Assembly (NCBI GenBank): GCA_900542155.1
Contig: UQMD01000014.1
Location: 1 to 61,213, forward strand
Source: an uncultured Collinsella sp.
Lineage (GTDB): Bacteria; Actinomycetota; Coriobacteriia; Coriobacteriales; Coriobacteriaceae
Direction of reading: 5' to 3'
DNA: 61,213 nucleotides
In this document: positions 40,189 to 48,230 of the stretch, in pieces
How the letters are laid out: the number at the start of each line of letters is the position of its first letter
Position numbering within the stretch: the stretch's first letter is position 1
Notes under the pieces: generated by a model
Told to the model about the DNA's origin: nothing
What the model saw: the letters and a program-made list of their open reading frames with translations, nothing else
The model's database searches: none
Program-made: the position numbers and the translations under genes

Positions 40189-41241
40189 ATGATCACTTCC
40201 GAGCTTTTCGGCACCGCGCCGTGCGGTACCCCCGTTCATCGCTACACCCTCAACGGGCCCGAGATCTGCGTTCGCATTATGGACTATGGCGCCACCGTGC
40301 TGGGCATCGATGTGCCCGACATTCCCGGCAACGTACGCGATGTGGTGCTGGGCTTTGATAAGCTCGAGGATTACTTTGACAACCCCGCCTGCTTTGGTGC
40401 GACCATCGGCCCCGTGGCAAACCGCACCGCTGGCGCCACGATCGCCATCGACGGCACGGACTGGCATATGCCCGCCAACGAGGGCGCCAACAACCTGCAC
40501 AGCGACCTTGAGCACGGCCTGCACAAACGTGTGTGGGATGTTGAGCTCGACGAGGTCCATAACGCCGTGCGCATGACCACCTCGCTTAAGGATGGCGAGC
40601 TGGGCCTGCCCGGCAACCGAACCTTTACGGCCGTGTTTACCGTTACGCGCACCGGCGTCTTCCGCATCGATTATGGCTGCGAGAGCGACCGCGCCACCTA
40701 CGTGTCCATGACCAACCACACGTACTTTAACCTTGCAGGCCATAACGCCGGCATGGACTGTGAGCACTTCTTTGTTGCCAACGCCGCCCACTACCTGCCC
40801 ATTAACGAGCAGAACATCCCCACCGGCGAGATTGCTCCGGTCGAGGGAACACCGTTTGACTTTCGCGAGCTGCGTCCCGTCGCGCCCGGCATGGAAACCG
40901 ACGACCCGCAGATCAAGCAGGCCCGCGGCTACGATCACTGCCTGTGCATCGGCGGCTATCAGTATGGCCGCAATCTGCGCCGCGCGCTGCATGTCGAGGA
41001 GATGTGGACCGGCCGCGAGCTTGACTACTACACCACTGCCCCGGGCGTGCAGCTCTACACCGGCAACTGGCTGGGCGACGAGCATGCCAAGGACGATGCC
41101 AGCTATGGCTGGGGCGCCGGCTTTGCCCTCGAGGCAGAGATGTACCCCGACACGCCGCACCAGCCGCTGTTCCCGCAGGGCATTGTGGGCCCGGGTCACC
41201 CCTACAGCAATGTGATCGAATACCACTTTATGAGGCACTAA
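40189..41241 (+). CDS. galM: Aldose 1-epimerase (galactose mutarotase)
   Basis: The 350-residue protein is a GalM: GATIGPVANRTAGATIAIDG, NEGANNLHSD, the catalytic histidine region MTNHTYFNLAGH, RGYDHCLCI and the glutamate near VIEYHFMRH/ALEAEMYPD. It interconverts alpha- and beta-galactose and supplies alpha-galactose to galactokinase. ATG 40189 follows TTAGGAACCAA; the longer frame beginning at 39985 overlaps the regulator start and lacks similarity. A terminator lies 28 bp after it. Confidence 0.9.
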   Translation: MITSELFGTAPCGTPVHRYTLNGPEICVRIMDYGATVLGIDVPDIPGNVRDVVLGFDKLEDYFDNPACFGATIGPVANRTAGATIAIDGTDWHMPANEGANNLHSDLEHGLHKRVWDVELDEVHNAVRMTTSLKDGELGLPGNRTFTAVFTVTRTGVFRIDYGCESDRATYVSMTNHTYFNLAGHNAGMDCEHFFVANAAHYLPINEQNIPTGEIAPVEGTPFDFRELRPVAPGMETDDPQIKQARGYDHCLCIGGYQYGRNLRRALHVEEMWTGRELDYYTTAPGVQLYTGNWLGDEHAKDDASYGWGAGFALEAEMYPDTPHQPLFPQGIVGPGHPYSNVIEYHFMRH

Positions 41242-41268
41242 GCCCACAACGCGACATATCGCACAGCA

Positions 41269-41302
41269 ACGCCCGCCGGCACCACCGCCAGCGGGCGTTT
41301 TT
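41269..41302 (+). terminator. Terminator of galM
   Basis: ACGCCCGC pairs with GCGGGCGT, followed by TTTTC. It also faces the end of the convergent IIB gene. Confidence 0.8.
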
Positions 41303-41306
41303 CTAC

Positions 41307-41338
41307 CTAGTCATTGGGGACGTTCTTGGATGACTAGT
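41307..41338. repeat. Half copy of the 54-bp palindrome, forming the end of the IIB gene
   Basis: CTAGTCATTGGGGACGTTCT matches one arm of the palindrome at 1-54 and 26857-26910, ending in GACTAGT. The stop codon (41311-41313) and the last codons of the convergent PTS IIB gene are read from it. Confidence 0.7.
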
Positions 41339-41805
41339 TGGATGGGATCGGGGTCGGAGCTGGGGAGTAAGCGGATTTCTAGCTCTATGCCGAGCGCCCG
41401 CAGTTCTTCGAGGGCGGCGATGTCCGTATCGTCTATGGCAACGGCAGGCGTTACAGAGCGCTTTCCCTCCCCTGCCTGCATATGGCCAATGCTGATCTTG
41501 GTTATTGGCACACCACCCTTAACCAGCGCGAGCGCATCAGCGGGTGAGGCCACCATAATCAGAATCCATTGACGCGGCGTTGCGGTATGAATGATGTCGA
41601 TGGTCCTTTGCACCGAGAAGAACCGCGTCCACACGCCCTCGGGCGCCGCGACCCTCATAGGCGCCCACTTGCGCGAATCCGCCGCAATCTCGTCGTTAAC
41701 GATCAGGACGAGGTTGGAACCCACGGCTTCGTTCCACAGCCCAACGTCTTGCCCGTAAATGAAACGGTCATCGATACGCGTGAGAAGGATCTTGGGTTGA
41801 GCCAT
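41311..41805 (-). CDS. Orphan PTS IIB, mannose family, with histidine-to-tyrosine change
   Basis: From ATG 41805 the 164-residue protein aligns along its length with the IIB at 51110-51592 (KILLTRIDDR, LVLIVNDEIA, RFFSVQRTIDII, LVKGGVPITKISIGHM, LEELRALGIELEIR). The active-site motif of this family, RLVHGQ in the paralogue, reads RFIYGQ, so His17, which carries phosphate, is Tyr17 (codon at 41755-41757). It therefore cannot work as a normal phosphocarrier; it may be regulatory or decaying. The last residues VIQERPQ are encoded by a palindromic repeat. No IIA, IIC or IID gene adjoins it. The ribosome site is weak (GGGGCAGCC). Confidence 0.8.
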   Translation of the reverse strand: MAQPKILLTRIDDRFIYGQDVGLWNEAVGSNLVLIVNDEIAADSRKWAPMRVAAPEGVWTRFFSVQRTIDIIHTATPRQWILIMVASPADALALVKGGVPITKISIGHMQAGEGKRSVTPAVAIDDTDIAALEELRALGIELEIRLLPSSDPDPIQLVIQERPQ

Positions 41806-42012
41806 GGCTGCCCCATTCTGTTTGAGACCCATACGAGCGGGACGTCGGCCACCAACTCAACAGCAGGTCAAGTACCAAATGGGCACTGCAGACATCACGC
41901 CTCTAATATTAGTGCATTTAAAGTGAGAAAAGCCGTCAGAACACTTGCGCGGATGTGCGATGTCCCGTATCATAAACAGCCGTTGACGCCTCAGTTGCGT
42001 CATCACATGGCC

Positions 42013-42088
42013 GCCAGCGTAGCTCAGTTGGTAGAGCACCGCTCTCGTAAAGCGGGGGTCACCGGTTCGAGCCCGGTCGCTGGCTCCA
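42013..42088 (+). tRNA. tRNA-Thr (anticodon CGT)
   Basis: GCCAGCG at the 5' end pairs with CGCTGGC at the 3' end, followed by T and an encoded CCA. AGCTCAGTTGGTAGAGC forms the D arm, CCGCTCTCGTAAAGCGG the anticodon arm with CGT in the loop, and CCGGTTCGAGCCCGG the T arm. The length is 76 nt. Confidence 0.96.
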
Positions 42089-42100
42089 TTGCACAAGATA

Positions 42101-42122
42101 GCCGCCTTCGGGCGGCTTTTTT
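42101..42122 (+). terminator. Terminator after tRNA-Thr
   Basis: GCCGCC-TTCG-GGCGGC followed by TTTTTT, a textbook intrinsic terminator 12 bp past the tRNA. Confidence 0.92.
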
Positions 42123-42188
42123 GTTGCCGATTTCGGGCGCACATCCGCCAATCCAAGCACAACGCCGCCGGCAACTCCCCTACTCAAC

Positions 42189-42237
42189 AAAAAGCCCCGC
42201 CAACCGCAATCCCCAAAGGAACCGCGATCAGCGGGGC
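42189..42237 (-). terminator. Terminator of the yhcH-like gene
   Basis: GCCCCGC (42194-42200) pairs with GCGGGGC (42231-42237) around a 30-base loop that also contains small GCG pairings; on the minus strand TTTTTG follows. Confidence 0.6.
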
Positions 42238-42296
42238 CCAAGCGCGCTCCTCAATGGAATCACGCCATCAGACGAGCAGCTCAGACGAGCAGCGCG

Positions 42297-42770
42297 TTAC
42301 TCCTCCCAGTAGGCGTCGGCAAGCAACTTAAAGCAGATCTTCTTGACCGGCTGTGCGCCATCGCCCGGGAACTCGAGCGTGGGCATGTGGGGCTCGCCGG
42401 CAACGAACAGCGCGAATTTGTCGTCGGCAAGATCGCCGGCGATCGAAGCGTCGGAATCGACCAGATCATAGTCGTCCTTCTCGTCAAACTCCTGGACCAG
42501 CGTCAGGCTGCCCGTAGCGACCTTGAAGGCCTCGCGACCCTCGACGTCGATCTGCAGGTCGTGATAGCGCTGATGCGTCTCATAGTGAGCCTCAGCCTCG
42601 GGACGCGTCGTGGGAGACATGACGTTCGCAAAGACCTTCTCACCCAAAATCGGATGGCTGCCGACCTCGAGCTGTGCCGGGTCGTTCTCCTCGAGCCAGT
42701 CGATCAGCACGTCGAGGCCCTTGAGCATTCCGCGGTACTCCTCGATATCGCCCAATGCACCGTAAATCAT
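42297..42770 (-). CDS. YhcH/YjgK/YiaL family protein
   Basis: This 157-residue protein is of the DUF386 family (MIYGALGDIEEYRG, YETHQRYHDLQIDVEGRE, FVAGEPHMPTLE, VKKICFKL), a cupin-like fold with conserved metal-binding His and Glu. Members accompany sialic acid, N-acetylmannosamine or beta-galactoside genes, and may act as sugar anomerases. ATG 42770 follows CGAGAGGGGATTTAG. It lies downstream of the second lacX-lacC pair and a nagA remnant, in the same direction. The precise sugar is unknown. Confidence 0.85.
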   Translation of the reverse strand: MIYGALGDIEEYRGMLKGLDVLIDWLEENDPAQLEVGSHPILGEKVFANVMSPTTRPEAEAHYETHQRYHDLQIDVEGREAFKVATGSLTLVQEFDEKDDYDLVDSDASIAGDLADDKFALFVAGEPHMPTLEFPGDGAQPVKKICFKLLADAYWEE

Positions 42771-42802
42771 CTAAATCCCCTCTCGGATCGCTTCTTTGGC
42801 GG

Positions 42803-42940
42803 CTAATCGGCAAACGCGTTACCGATGCTGTTGCCACCCACATACGCCTCGACCAGGGTAAGGTCGGGATTGAACACGACAAACTCGGCGTCGCGCCCCA
42901 GCATAATGCTACCGCACTTGTCGTCGACATGAGCTAGCAA
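42803..42940 (-). pseudogene. nagA remnant (C-terminal about 43 codons)
   Basis: Read on the minus strand to the TAG at 42803-42805 the frame gives VDDKCGSIMLGRDAEFV, then VFNPDLTLVEAYVGG and NSIGNAFAD. The functional NagA at 45661-46830 ends with IEDKCGSIMPGRDADFV, VFDHELTLVETYVGG and QSVGNAFTE. No body of the gene is present upstream; lacC copy 2 starts its stop codon only 28 bp away. It is a truncated relic. Confidence 0.85.
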
Positions 42941-42967
42941 GCAATGCCGGGGCCGACGCCCAGGCTT

Positions 42968-43903
42968 TTACAGCTCGGTCACGACAACGCCGTTGTAGAC
43001 CTCGTCCCAACGGTCCATGACCAGATGGCCGGTCATGGGATCCATGGCATTGAGCTTGCCGCAGGTGTTGGCGGTACGCAGCACCGTCTCGTCATCCGCG
43101 CCAGCAGCAATCGCATGCGCGAAGCCGGCAATGGTCGAATCGCCAGAGCCCGTAGCGTTAACGGCGGGGATATCGGGGGTCTTGGCGCGGAATGCACGGC
43201 CATTATGGAAGCCCACGGAGCCGGCAGCGCCCATGGACACGACGACCCAGGGGATATCGGAGAAGCGGGCATCAGAGGCGAGCGCGGCGCGGAGCTCGTC
43301 CACATCGTCGGTGGTAAAGCTCGTGCCCAGAAGGCCGTTAATCTCGGTCAGGTTAGGCTTGACCAGCTCGGGCTTAATTTCGGACTTAAGGGCGGCCTCG
43401 AGCGAAGCACCCGAGGTATCGAGCAGCACCTTGGCGCCGGCGTTCTCGGCAATACCCGTGATCTTGGCGTAGTAGCCCGCCTCGACACCACGGGGCAGCG
43501 AACCCGAGATGGTAACGACAGCGGCCTTGCTCGCAAGCTCGGCGAACTTGGCGGTAAAGGCATCGAGCTCCTCGGGGGCAATCGTCGGGCCGCTCTCGAG
43601 TAGCTCGGTCTGGTTGCCGGCGTGGAGGATGTTAAGGCAAATGCGAGTCTCGCCCTTGATGGGTACAAAATCATTCTTAATGCCGTTGGCATCCATGAGC
43701 TCGGCCATGTAGGCGCCCATGTGGCCGCCGAGTAGACCGGTTGCCACAACGTCGTCGCCCAGCTGACCCAGTACACGGGCCACGTTGAGACCCTTGCCGC
43801 CGGCGGTCTTTTCGGGCGTCACACGGTTAACGTCGTCGATAATGAGCTCATCGAGCTGATAGCGTGTATCGACGGACGGGTTCATCGTAACGGTGAGGAT
43901 CAT
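42968..43903 (-). CDS. lacC: Tagatose-6-phosphate kinase, PfkB family (copy 2)
   Basis: This 311-residue PfkB kinase is almost the same as the protein at 27005-27940, including length, MILTVTMNPSVDTRY, GGKGLNVARVL and NATGSGDSTIAGFAHA. ATG 43903 follows AAGGAGCTAAAA. It comes 59 bp after lacX copy 2, so the pair repeats the arrangement at 27-29 kb. lacA and lacB copies do not accompany it. Substrate may be tagatose-6-phosphate or a related ketose phosphate. Confidence 0.82.
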   Translation of the reverse strand: MILTVTMNPSVDTRYQLDELIIDDVNRVTPEKTAGGKGLNVARVLGQLGDDVVATGLLGGHMGAYMAELMDANGIKNDFVPIKGETRICLNILHAGNQTELLESGPTIAPEELDAFTAKFAELASKAAVVTISGSLPRGVEAGYYAKITGIAENAGAKVLLDTSGASLEAALKSEIKPELVKPNLTEINGLLGTSFTTDDVDELRAALASDARFSDIPWVVVSMGAAGSVGFHNGRAFRAKTPDIPAVNATGSGDSTIAGFAHAIAAGADDETVLRTANTCGKLNAMDPMTGHLVMDRWDEVYNGVVVTEL

Positions 43904-43962
43904 TTTTAGCTCCTTATCTCGCAGGCTCCTTGTGCCTCGCGATACGAGTCGACAAAACGGAA

Positions 43963-44844
43963 TTACAGAATCTCAATCGTGAACGAGCGAACGACGGTCT
44001 CCTTGGGCTTGGCGACAAGGCAGCCACGCTTATGCTCAAGCACGTCGTCCTCATCGGAGCAGGTCGAAAGGCCGCCCCAAGGCTCAACTGCCACAAAATC
44101 ACCCTCGGGCTTGCTCCACACAATGAGATATGGGAAGCCCTCAAAGCTCAGGCGAACGCCCTTGTCCTCGCCCTTTTTGGAAAGCGTGACCTGGCGGCTC
44201 TCGAGCACGTCAAAGATGGTCTCCGCAAAATCGAAGAGCTCGTGCGACAGGGGCAGCGTCTTTCCCACCATGGGGTTCTTGGAGCGGTTTGCCACATCAA
44301 TCAAGCCAGTCGAAGGAACGGCGGTGCAGAGCTCTGCAGCCTCGTCCTTCTCAAAGCGCAGCTCGTAGTCCGTATAGGCCTCGCCCTCGTCGAGCGGGCA
44401 CCTAAAGCCGGGGTGACCACCGATAAAGAACGGCATGTCCTCGGTGCCCTCGTTGGTCACCTCATAGGAGACGTGCACGGTATCCCCCTCAAGCGCATAA
44501 CGAGCGACAAGCTTAAACGGGTACGGATAATCGCTCAGCAGCGCGGCGTTATCCTCCGAAGCCAGGCACATCGCCAGCTCGTTCTCGCTCTGGCTCAGCA
44601 GCTTCCACTCCTGTTTGCGCGCAAACCCGTGGCGAGCGAGCTTCACATGATGCCCGGCAAACGTCATGGCGCTACCATCACGCAGGCCTCCGCAAATCGG
44701 GAAGCAAATCGGTGCCTGGCCGGACCACACGGCGGGATCACCCTGCCACAGGTACTCGCGACCTCCAGCCTCAATCGAGGTAAACGAGCCGCCGGCCGTG
44801 GAGACCTTGATAGAAATCGAATCGTTGGAGAGAGCGTATTCCAT
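43963..44844 (-). CDS. lacX: Aldose-1-epimerase-like protein LacX (copy 2)
   Basis: The 293-residue protein is a close paralogue of the protein at 27994-28875 (STAGGSFTSIEAGGREYLW, PICFPICGGLRDG, FFIGGHPGFRCPLDEGE, SKPEGDFVAVEPWGG). ATG 44844 follows AAAGGATGGACA; the frame extending to 44979 is not supported by similarity. It is divergent from the flavodoxin gene at 45001 and leads the lacX-lacC-(nagA relic)-yhcH run. Confidence 0.83.
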   Translation of the reverse strand: MEYALSNDSISIKVSTAGGSFTSIEAGGREYLWQGDPAVWSGQAPICFPICGGLRDGSAMTFAGHHVKLARHGFARKQEWKLLSQSENELAMCLASEDNAALLSDYPYPFKLVARYALEGDTVHVSYEVTNEGTEDMPFFIGGHPGFRCPLDEGEAYTDYELRFEKDEAAELCTAVPSTGLIDVANRSKNPMVGKTLPLSHELFDFAETIFDVLESRQVTLSKKGEDKGVRLSFEGFPYLIVWSKPEGDFVAVEPWGGLSTCSDEDDVLEHKRGCLVAKPKETVVRSFTIEIL

Positions 44845-45000
44845 TGTCCATCCTTTCGAACAACTGCTTTTTGCTCGCAAGAACCCGTCTCGGCCCTGAC
44901 CAAAGGACAAACCCGCACGTTCATCGATGCGTCCGGTATCCCAGCCATGCAACGGGGTACCATACAGACATTGATGCAATTACAGCTGAAAGGCCTTCTT

Positions 45001-45585
45001 ATGCGAACCATCATCCTTTATGCCTCACGCCACCACGGCAATACGAAAAAGCTCGTGGACGCCATCGTCGAGGCGCACCCCGAAATCGATACCCTCGACG
45101 TGAAGTCACTCGGTAAAAACGAGTACCCCGACCTGCACGAATACCATCTGATCGGCGTCGCCACGGGCATCTATTACTCCGAAATCGACAAGGACATGGC
45201 ACGTGTGCTCACGAACGTGCTGCAGCCGCAGGACAAGGTATTTGGCCTTATGACCTATGGTGGCAAAAACAAGTGGTACGGCAAGGATATCGATGGCATC
45301 TGCCGCATGAGGCAGGCCATCTTTATGGGTGTCTACGGCTGCCCCGGCTTTGATACGTGGGGGCCGTTCAAGCTCGCCGGCGGCGTCCAGAAGGGACACC
45401 CAACTGCCGAAGAGATTAAGGGAGCCGTCGATTTCTTCGACAAAATCGAAGATGAGTACGGCGATATCATCGTCGAAGAGTACGCCAAGCGCGAGAAGCG
45501 TCTAGCATACGAAAAGGAGCATCCCGCGGGGGGTCTGGTGGCCGGCGTTAAGCGCACAGCAAAGAAGATTGCTAACAAGCTGTAA
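45001..45585 (+). CDS. Flavodoxin family protein
   Basis: The 194-residue protein has a flavodoxin-like fold: the FMN phosphate loop ASRHHGNTKKLVDAI at residues 8-22, the GVATGIYYSEIDKDM segment, and FGLMTYGGKNKWYGKDID. A basic C-terminal tail (VKRTAKKIANKL) follows. It would carry electrons or reduce flavin substrates in the cytoplasm. ATG 45001 follows AAAGGCCTTCTT; the long 5' extension of this frame back to 43930 is antisense to lacX and not coding. The neighbours do not indicate a role. Confidence 0.82.
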   Translation: MRTIILYASRHHGNTKKLVDAIVEAHPEIDTLDVKSLGKNEYPDLHEYHLIGVATGIYYSEIDKDMARVLTNVLQPQDKVFGLMTYGGKNKWYGKDIDGICRMRQAIFMGVYGCPGFDTWGPFKLAGGVQKGHPTAEEIKGAVDFFDKIEDEYGDIIVEEYAKREKRLAYEKEHPAGGLVAGVKRTAKKIANKL

Positions 45586-45616
45586 CTGTGAAGGTGCTTT
45601 TGAGCGTTTAACCCAT

Positions 45617-45654
45617 ACGGCGGGTCCGAGCAGATTCGGGCCCGCCGTCTTTTT
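45617..45654. terminator. Terminator between convergent flavodoxin and nagA genes
   Basis: ACGGCGGG pairs with CCCGCCGT, followed by CTTTTTC on the plus strand. It is placed to end the flavodoxin transcript; nagA ends at 45661 on the other strand. Confidence 0.85.
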
Positions 45655-45660
45655 CTATCG

Positions 45661-46830
45661 TTACTCGGTAAAGGCGTTGCCGACGCTCTGGCCGCCAACA
45701 TACGTCTCGACGAGGGTGAGCTCGTGGTCGAACACGACAAAGTCGGCGTCACGACCCGGCATGATACTGCCGCACTTATCCTCGATGCGCGCGGAGCGTG
45801 CCGGCACCTCGGTTGCCATGCGAATGGCGATATCGGCGCTGGCGATGCCCCAGTCGACGATGTTTTTGACGCCCTGGGCAAGCGTGAGCACCGAGCCGGC
45901 AATGCTCTTGCCGTCGGCGAGCCAGCACAGGTTGTCCTTCATGATAACGTCCATGCCACCACTGGTGTAGCTGCCCTCGGGCATGCCGCCGCAACCCAGG
46001 CAGTCGGTGATGAGCACCGTATGCTGCCAGCCCTTTGCCTGCAGCAGCGCCTTGATGGCGGCAGGATTTACGTGCTTGCCGTCACAGATGATCTCGGCGT
46101 AGGTCTCGGGCGTAGACATGGCAGCGCCCACGACACCGGGCTCACGGTGATGCAGTCCGCGCTGGCCGTTATAGGTATGCGTAAAGCAGCTGGCACCGGC
46201 GTTGATGGCGGCGATGCACTCATCGTAGGTGGCGTCGGAGTGACCGATACTGGTCACCACACCCTTGGCGTTCAGAGCAGCCGCATAAGCAGCGGCGCCA
46301 TCGCGCTCGGCAGCCATGGCGCTCTTAACGATGCGACCGCCCGCAGCCTCCTGCCACTGATCAAAGACCTCCTCGGAGGGATCAATAAGATAAGCGGGGT
46401 TCTGCGCGCCCACGTGCTTCATGGTAAAGAAGGGTCCCTCCAGGTAGATGCCCTGAATGCGAGCACCGCAGAAGTCGGGGCCGCGACCCTCGTCAGCCTG
46501 GGCGATGGCGACGCAGGCGTCCTTGATCTGCTCGACGCCATCGGTGAACGTCGTGGGCAGCCAGCTGGTGGTACCGCGACGGGCAAGCTCGGTCGAGCTG
46601 ATATCGATGCCTTCGGGATCGTTATCGGTAGTTGAGTGGTTGTAGAAGCCATGGATGTGGGTATCGACCATACCCGGTGCGATCCACGATCCCGTGTAGT
46701 CCTTGATCTCGCAAGAGGGCTCGTCGGCCTGCCAGGCGCCAAAGACGCCATCCTCGACCATAAGATAGCCGCCCAGCTGCGGACCTGCCGGCAAGAAGAA
46801 CTTGTCAGCCTTAATTGCGTACGTGCTCAT
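45661..46830 (-). CDS. nagA: N-acetylglucosamine-6-phosphate deacetylase
   Basis: The 389-residue amidohydrolase shows GMVDTHIHGFYNHSTTD, LEGPFFTMKHVGAQNP, the metal-ligand histidines in SIGHSDATYDE and CFTHTYNGQRGLHHREPG, and the catalytic aspartate in VLITDCLG. It deacetylates N-acetylhexosamine-6-phosphates; next to agaS the substrate could be N-acetylgalactosamine-6-phosphate (AgaA role). ATG 46830 follows AAGGAGTGCAT. It is downstream of agaS with a hairpin between. Its 3' end has been copied to 42803. Confidence 0.92.
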   Translation of the reverse strand: MSTYAIKADKFFLPAGPQLGGYLMVEDGVFGAWQADEPSCEIKDYTGSWIAPGMVDTHIHGFYNHSTTDNDPEGIDISSTELARRGTTSWLPTTFTDGVEQIKDACVAIAQADEGRGPDFCGARIQGIYLEGPFFTMKHVGAQNPAYLIDPSEEVFDQWQEAAGGRIVKSAMAAERDGAAAYAAALNAKGVVTSIGHSDATYDECIAAINAGASCFTHTYNGQRGLHHREPGVVGAAMSTPETYAEIICDGKHVNPAAIKALLQAKGWQHTVLITDCLGCGGMPEGSYTSGGMDVIMKDNLCWLADGKSIAGSVLTLAQGVKNIVDWGIASADIAIRMATEVPARSARIEDKCGSIMPGRDADFVVFDHELTLVETYVGGQSVGNAFTE

Positions 46831-46893
46831 ATGCACTCCTTGCTTCTAAAGCAGTTGACTGTGGTGATGCTTATACCCGGTCCAAGTGAAAAC

Positions 46894-46930
46894 AAAAAGC
46901 GCCCGCCCGCCGTTATGAGCGGACGGGCGC
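46894..46930 (-). terminator. Hairpin between agaS and nagA
   Basis: GCGCCCGCCCGC pairs with GCGGACGGGCGC (one mismatch), followed on the minus strand by TTTTTG. It would end most agaS transcripts and leave lower nagA expression, or nagA has its own promoter in the 64 bases that follow. Confidence 0.8.
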
Positions 46931-46949
46931 CCTTACAGGGGGGACGCGA

Positions 46950-48116
46950 TTAAGCGGTGAAGGGGTGAATCGTCACGCCCTTAACCACGCGGTTGACCGT
47001 GCCGGTGGGGCTCGGCGTATCGGGCGTGTTGCCCACGCGCACGGAGTTGAGCAGGCTGATGGCCTGGGCAAACATCACGAACGGCAGGGCAAGGTAGCCC
47101 TCGGGGAGTGCCTCATAGCCCTTAAAGGTGAAGGACTCGCCCTCGTAGACGGTAGCGCCATCCTGCTGAACGGCAACGGTGTGCTGAGCGATCTTGTCGC
47201 CACCGATCTCGTTAAGGATGTCGATATCGTACTGACGGGTGTAGGCATCGTTGTTGACGAACACGAACACGAGGGTCTTGTCGTCGACGAAGGACTTGGG
47301 TCCGTGACGATAACCCATAGAGGTGTCGTAGGAAGTAGCGACCAGACCGTGAGCGAGCTCGAGGATCTTGAGCTGGCTCTCCTGGGCAAGGCCACCGAAG
47401 GAGCCGGAACCCAAGTAGGTCACGCGGTTGAAGTCGCCAGCCAGGTAATCGGCAACCTCGGACTCGCGAGCGATGACCTCCTCGCCCATCTTGGCGATGG
47501 TCTCGACCCACTCGGCCTTCTGCTCGTCGGAAGCCTCGTCAAAGATGAGGGTAGAGAGCAGGGTCATGCAGGTGTAGGAACCGGTCATGGCGAAGCCCTT
47601 GTCGTTGGCGCGCGGGATGAGCAGCGTCAGCGCATTGGGGTCATCAGCGGACTCGACAGCGAGCTTGCCCTCGGGAGCGCAGGTGATGTTGAGGAACTTG
47701 ACGTTGTGGACGAGCTCCTTGGCAACGGCGACGGCGGCAAGGCTCTCGGGGCTGTTGCCAGAGCGGGCAAAGGAAACCACGAGCGTGGGATCCTCGGCGC
47801 GCAGGAAGTCGCGCGGGGCGCTCACGATATCGGTCGTGGCGATGGGCTTAAAGTCGTAGAGATCAGTGTTGCCAGCGTGACGCAGGTACGGGGCGCAGGT
47901 ATCGCCAACATAGTCGGACGTACCGGCACCGGTGAAGACAACGGACAGACGGCCCTCGCCCATAGCGCGAGCCTCAGCCAGAAAGGCCTCGATGGCCTCC
48001 TTGTTCTCGCGATAGATGTTGAGCGTATCACGCCAAAGCTCGGGCTGCTGAGCAATCTCGGCCGTGGTGATCTGGGCGCCGAGCTCGGTGAGCTCCTCGA
48101 CACTCTTCTCGAACAT
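46950..48116 (-). CDS. agaS: AgaS-type SIS domain sugar isomerase/deaminase
   Basis: The 388-residue protein has two SIS domains (VVFTGAGTSDYVGDTCAPYL, VVSFARSGNSPESLAAV, VTYLGSGSFGGLAQESQLKILELAHG, MGYRHGPKSFVDD) as in AgaS, the galactosamine-6-phosphate deaminase/isomerase giving tagatose-6-phosphate and ammonia. That product would join the LacC route encoded in this window. ATG 48116 follows AGAGAGGTATTAGAA. A GntR-type operator is 62 bp upstream. A glucosamine-6-phosphate role is the alternative. Confidence 0.88.
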   Translation of the reverse strand: MFEKSVEELTELGAQITTAEIAQQPELWRDTLNIYRENKEAIEAFLAEARAMGEGRLSVVFTGAGTSDYVGDTCAPYLRHAGNTDLYDFKPIATTDIVSAPRDFLRAEDPTLVVSFARSGNSPESLAAVAVAKELVHNVKFLNITCAPEGKLAVESADDPNALTLLIPRANDKGFAMTGSYTCMTLLSTLIFDEASDEQKAEWVETIAKMGEEVIARESEVADYLAGDFNRVTYLGSGSFGGLAQESQLKILELAHGLVATSYDTSMGYRHGPKSFVDDKTLVFVFVNNDAYTRQYDIDILNEIGGDKIAQHTVAVQQDGATVYEGESFTFKGYEALPEGYLALPFVMFAQAISLLNSVRVGNTPDTPSPTGTVNRVVKGVTIHPFTA

Positions 48117-48177
48117 TTCTAATACCTCTCTCTAGAAGTAATCCTCTGACGTGCAATTATACACTTCGGTTGGTTAT

Positions 48178-48191
48178 CTGGTAGTAACCAG
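48178..48191. promoter_or_regulatory. GntR-type operator before agaS
   Basis: CTGGTAGTAACCAG, extended to TTATCTGGTAGTAACCAGTTAA, is a palindrome found again at 52468-52481 upstream of the PTS operon (CTGGTAGTAACCAC). It lies between the GntR gene end and agaS. Confidence 0.75.
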
Positions 48192-48230
48192 TTAAATACA
48201 AAGAATCATCATATGGAAACGGTGCAGACA

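Noticed and set aside
42640..42930. Frame covering the nagA relic
   Set aside because: This frame is shifted relative to the real nagA frame; the similarity to NagA is only in the frame ending at 42803.
43930..45000. Long 5' extension of the flavodoxin frame
   Set aside because: The part before ATG 45001 is antisense to lacX copy 2; the flavodoxin similarity begins exactly at 45001, which has a ribosome site.
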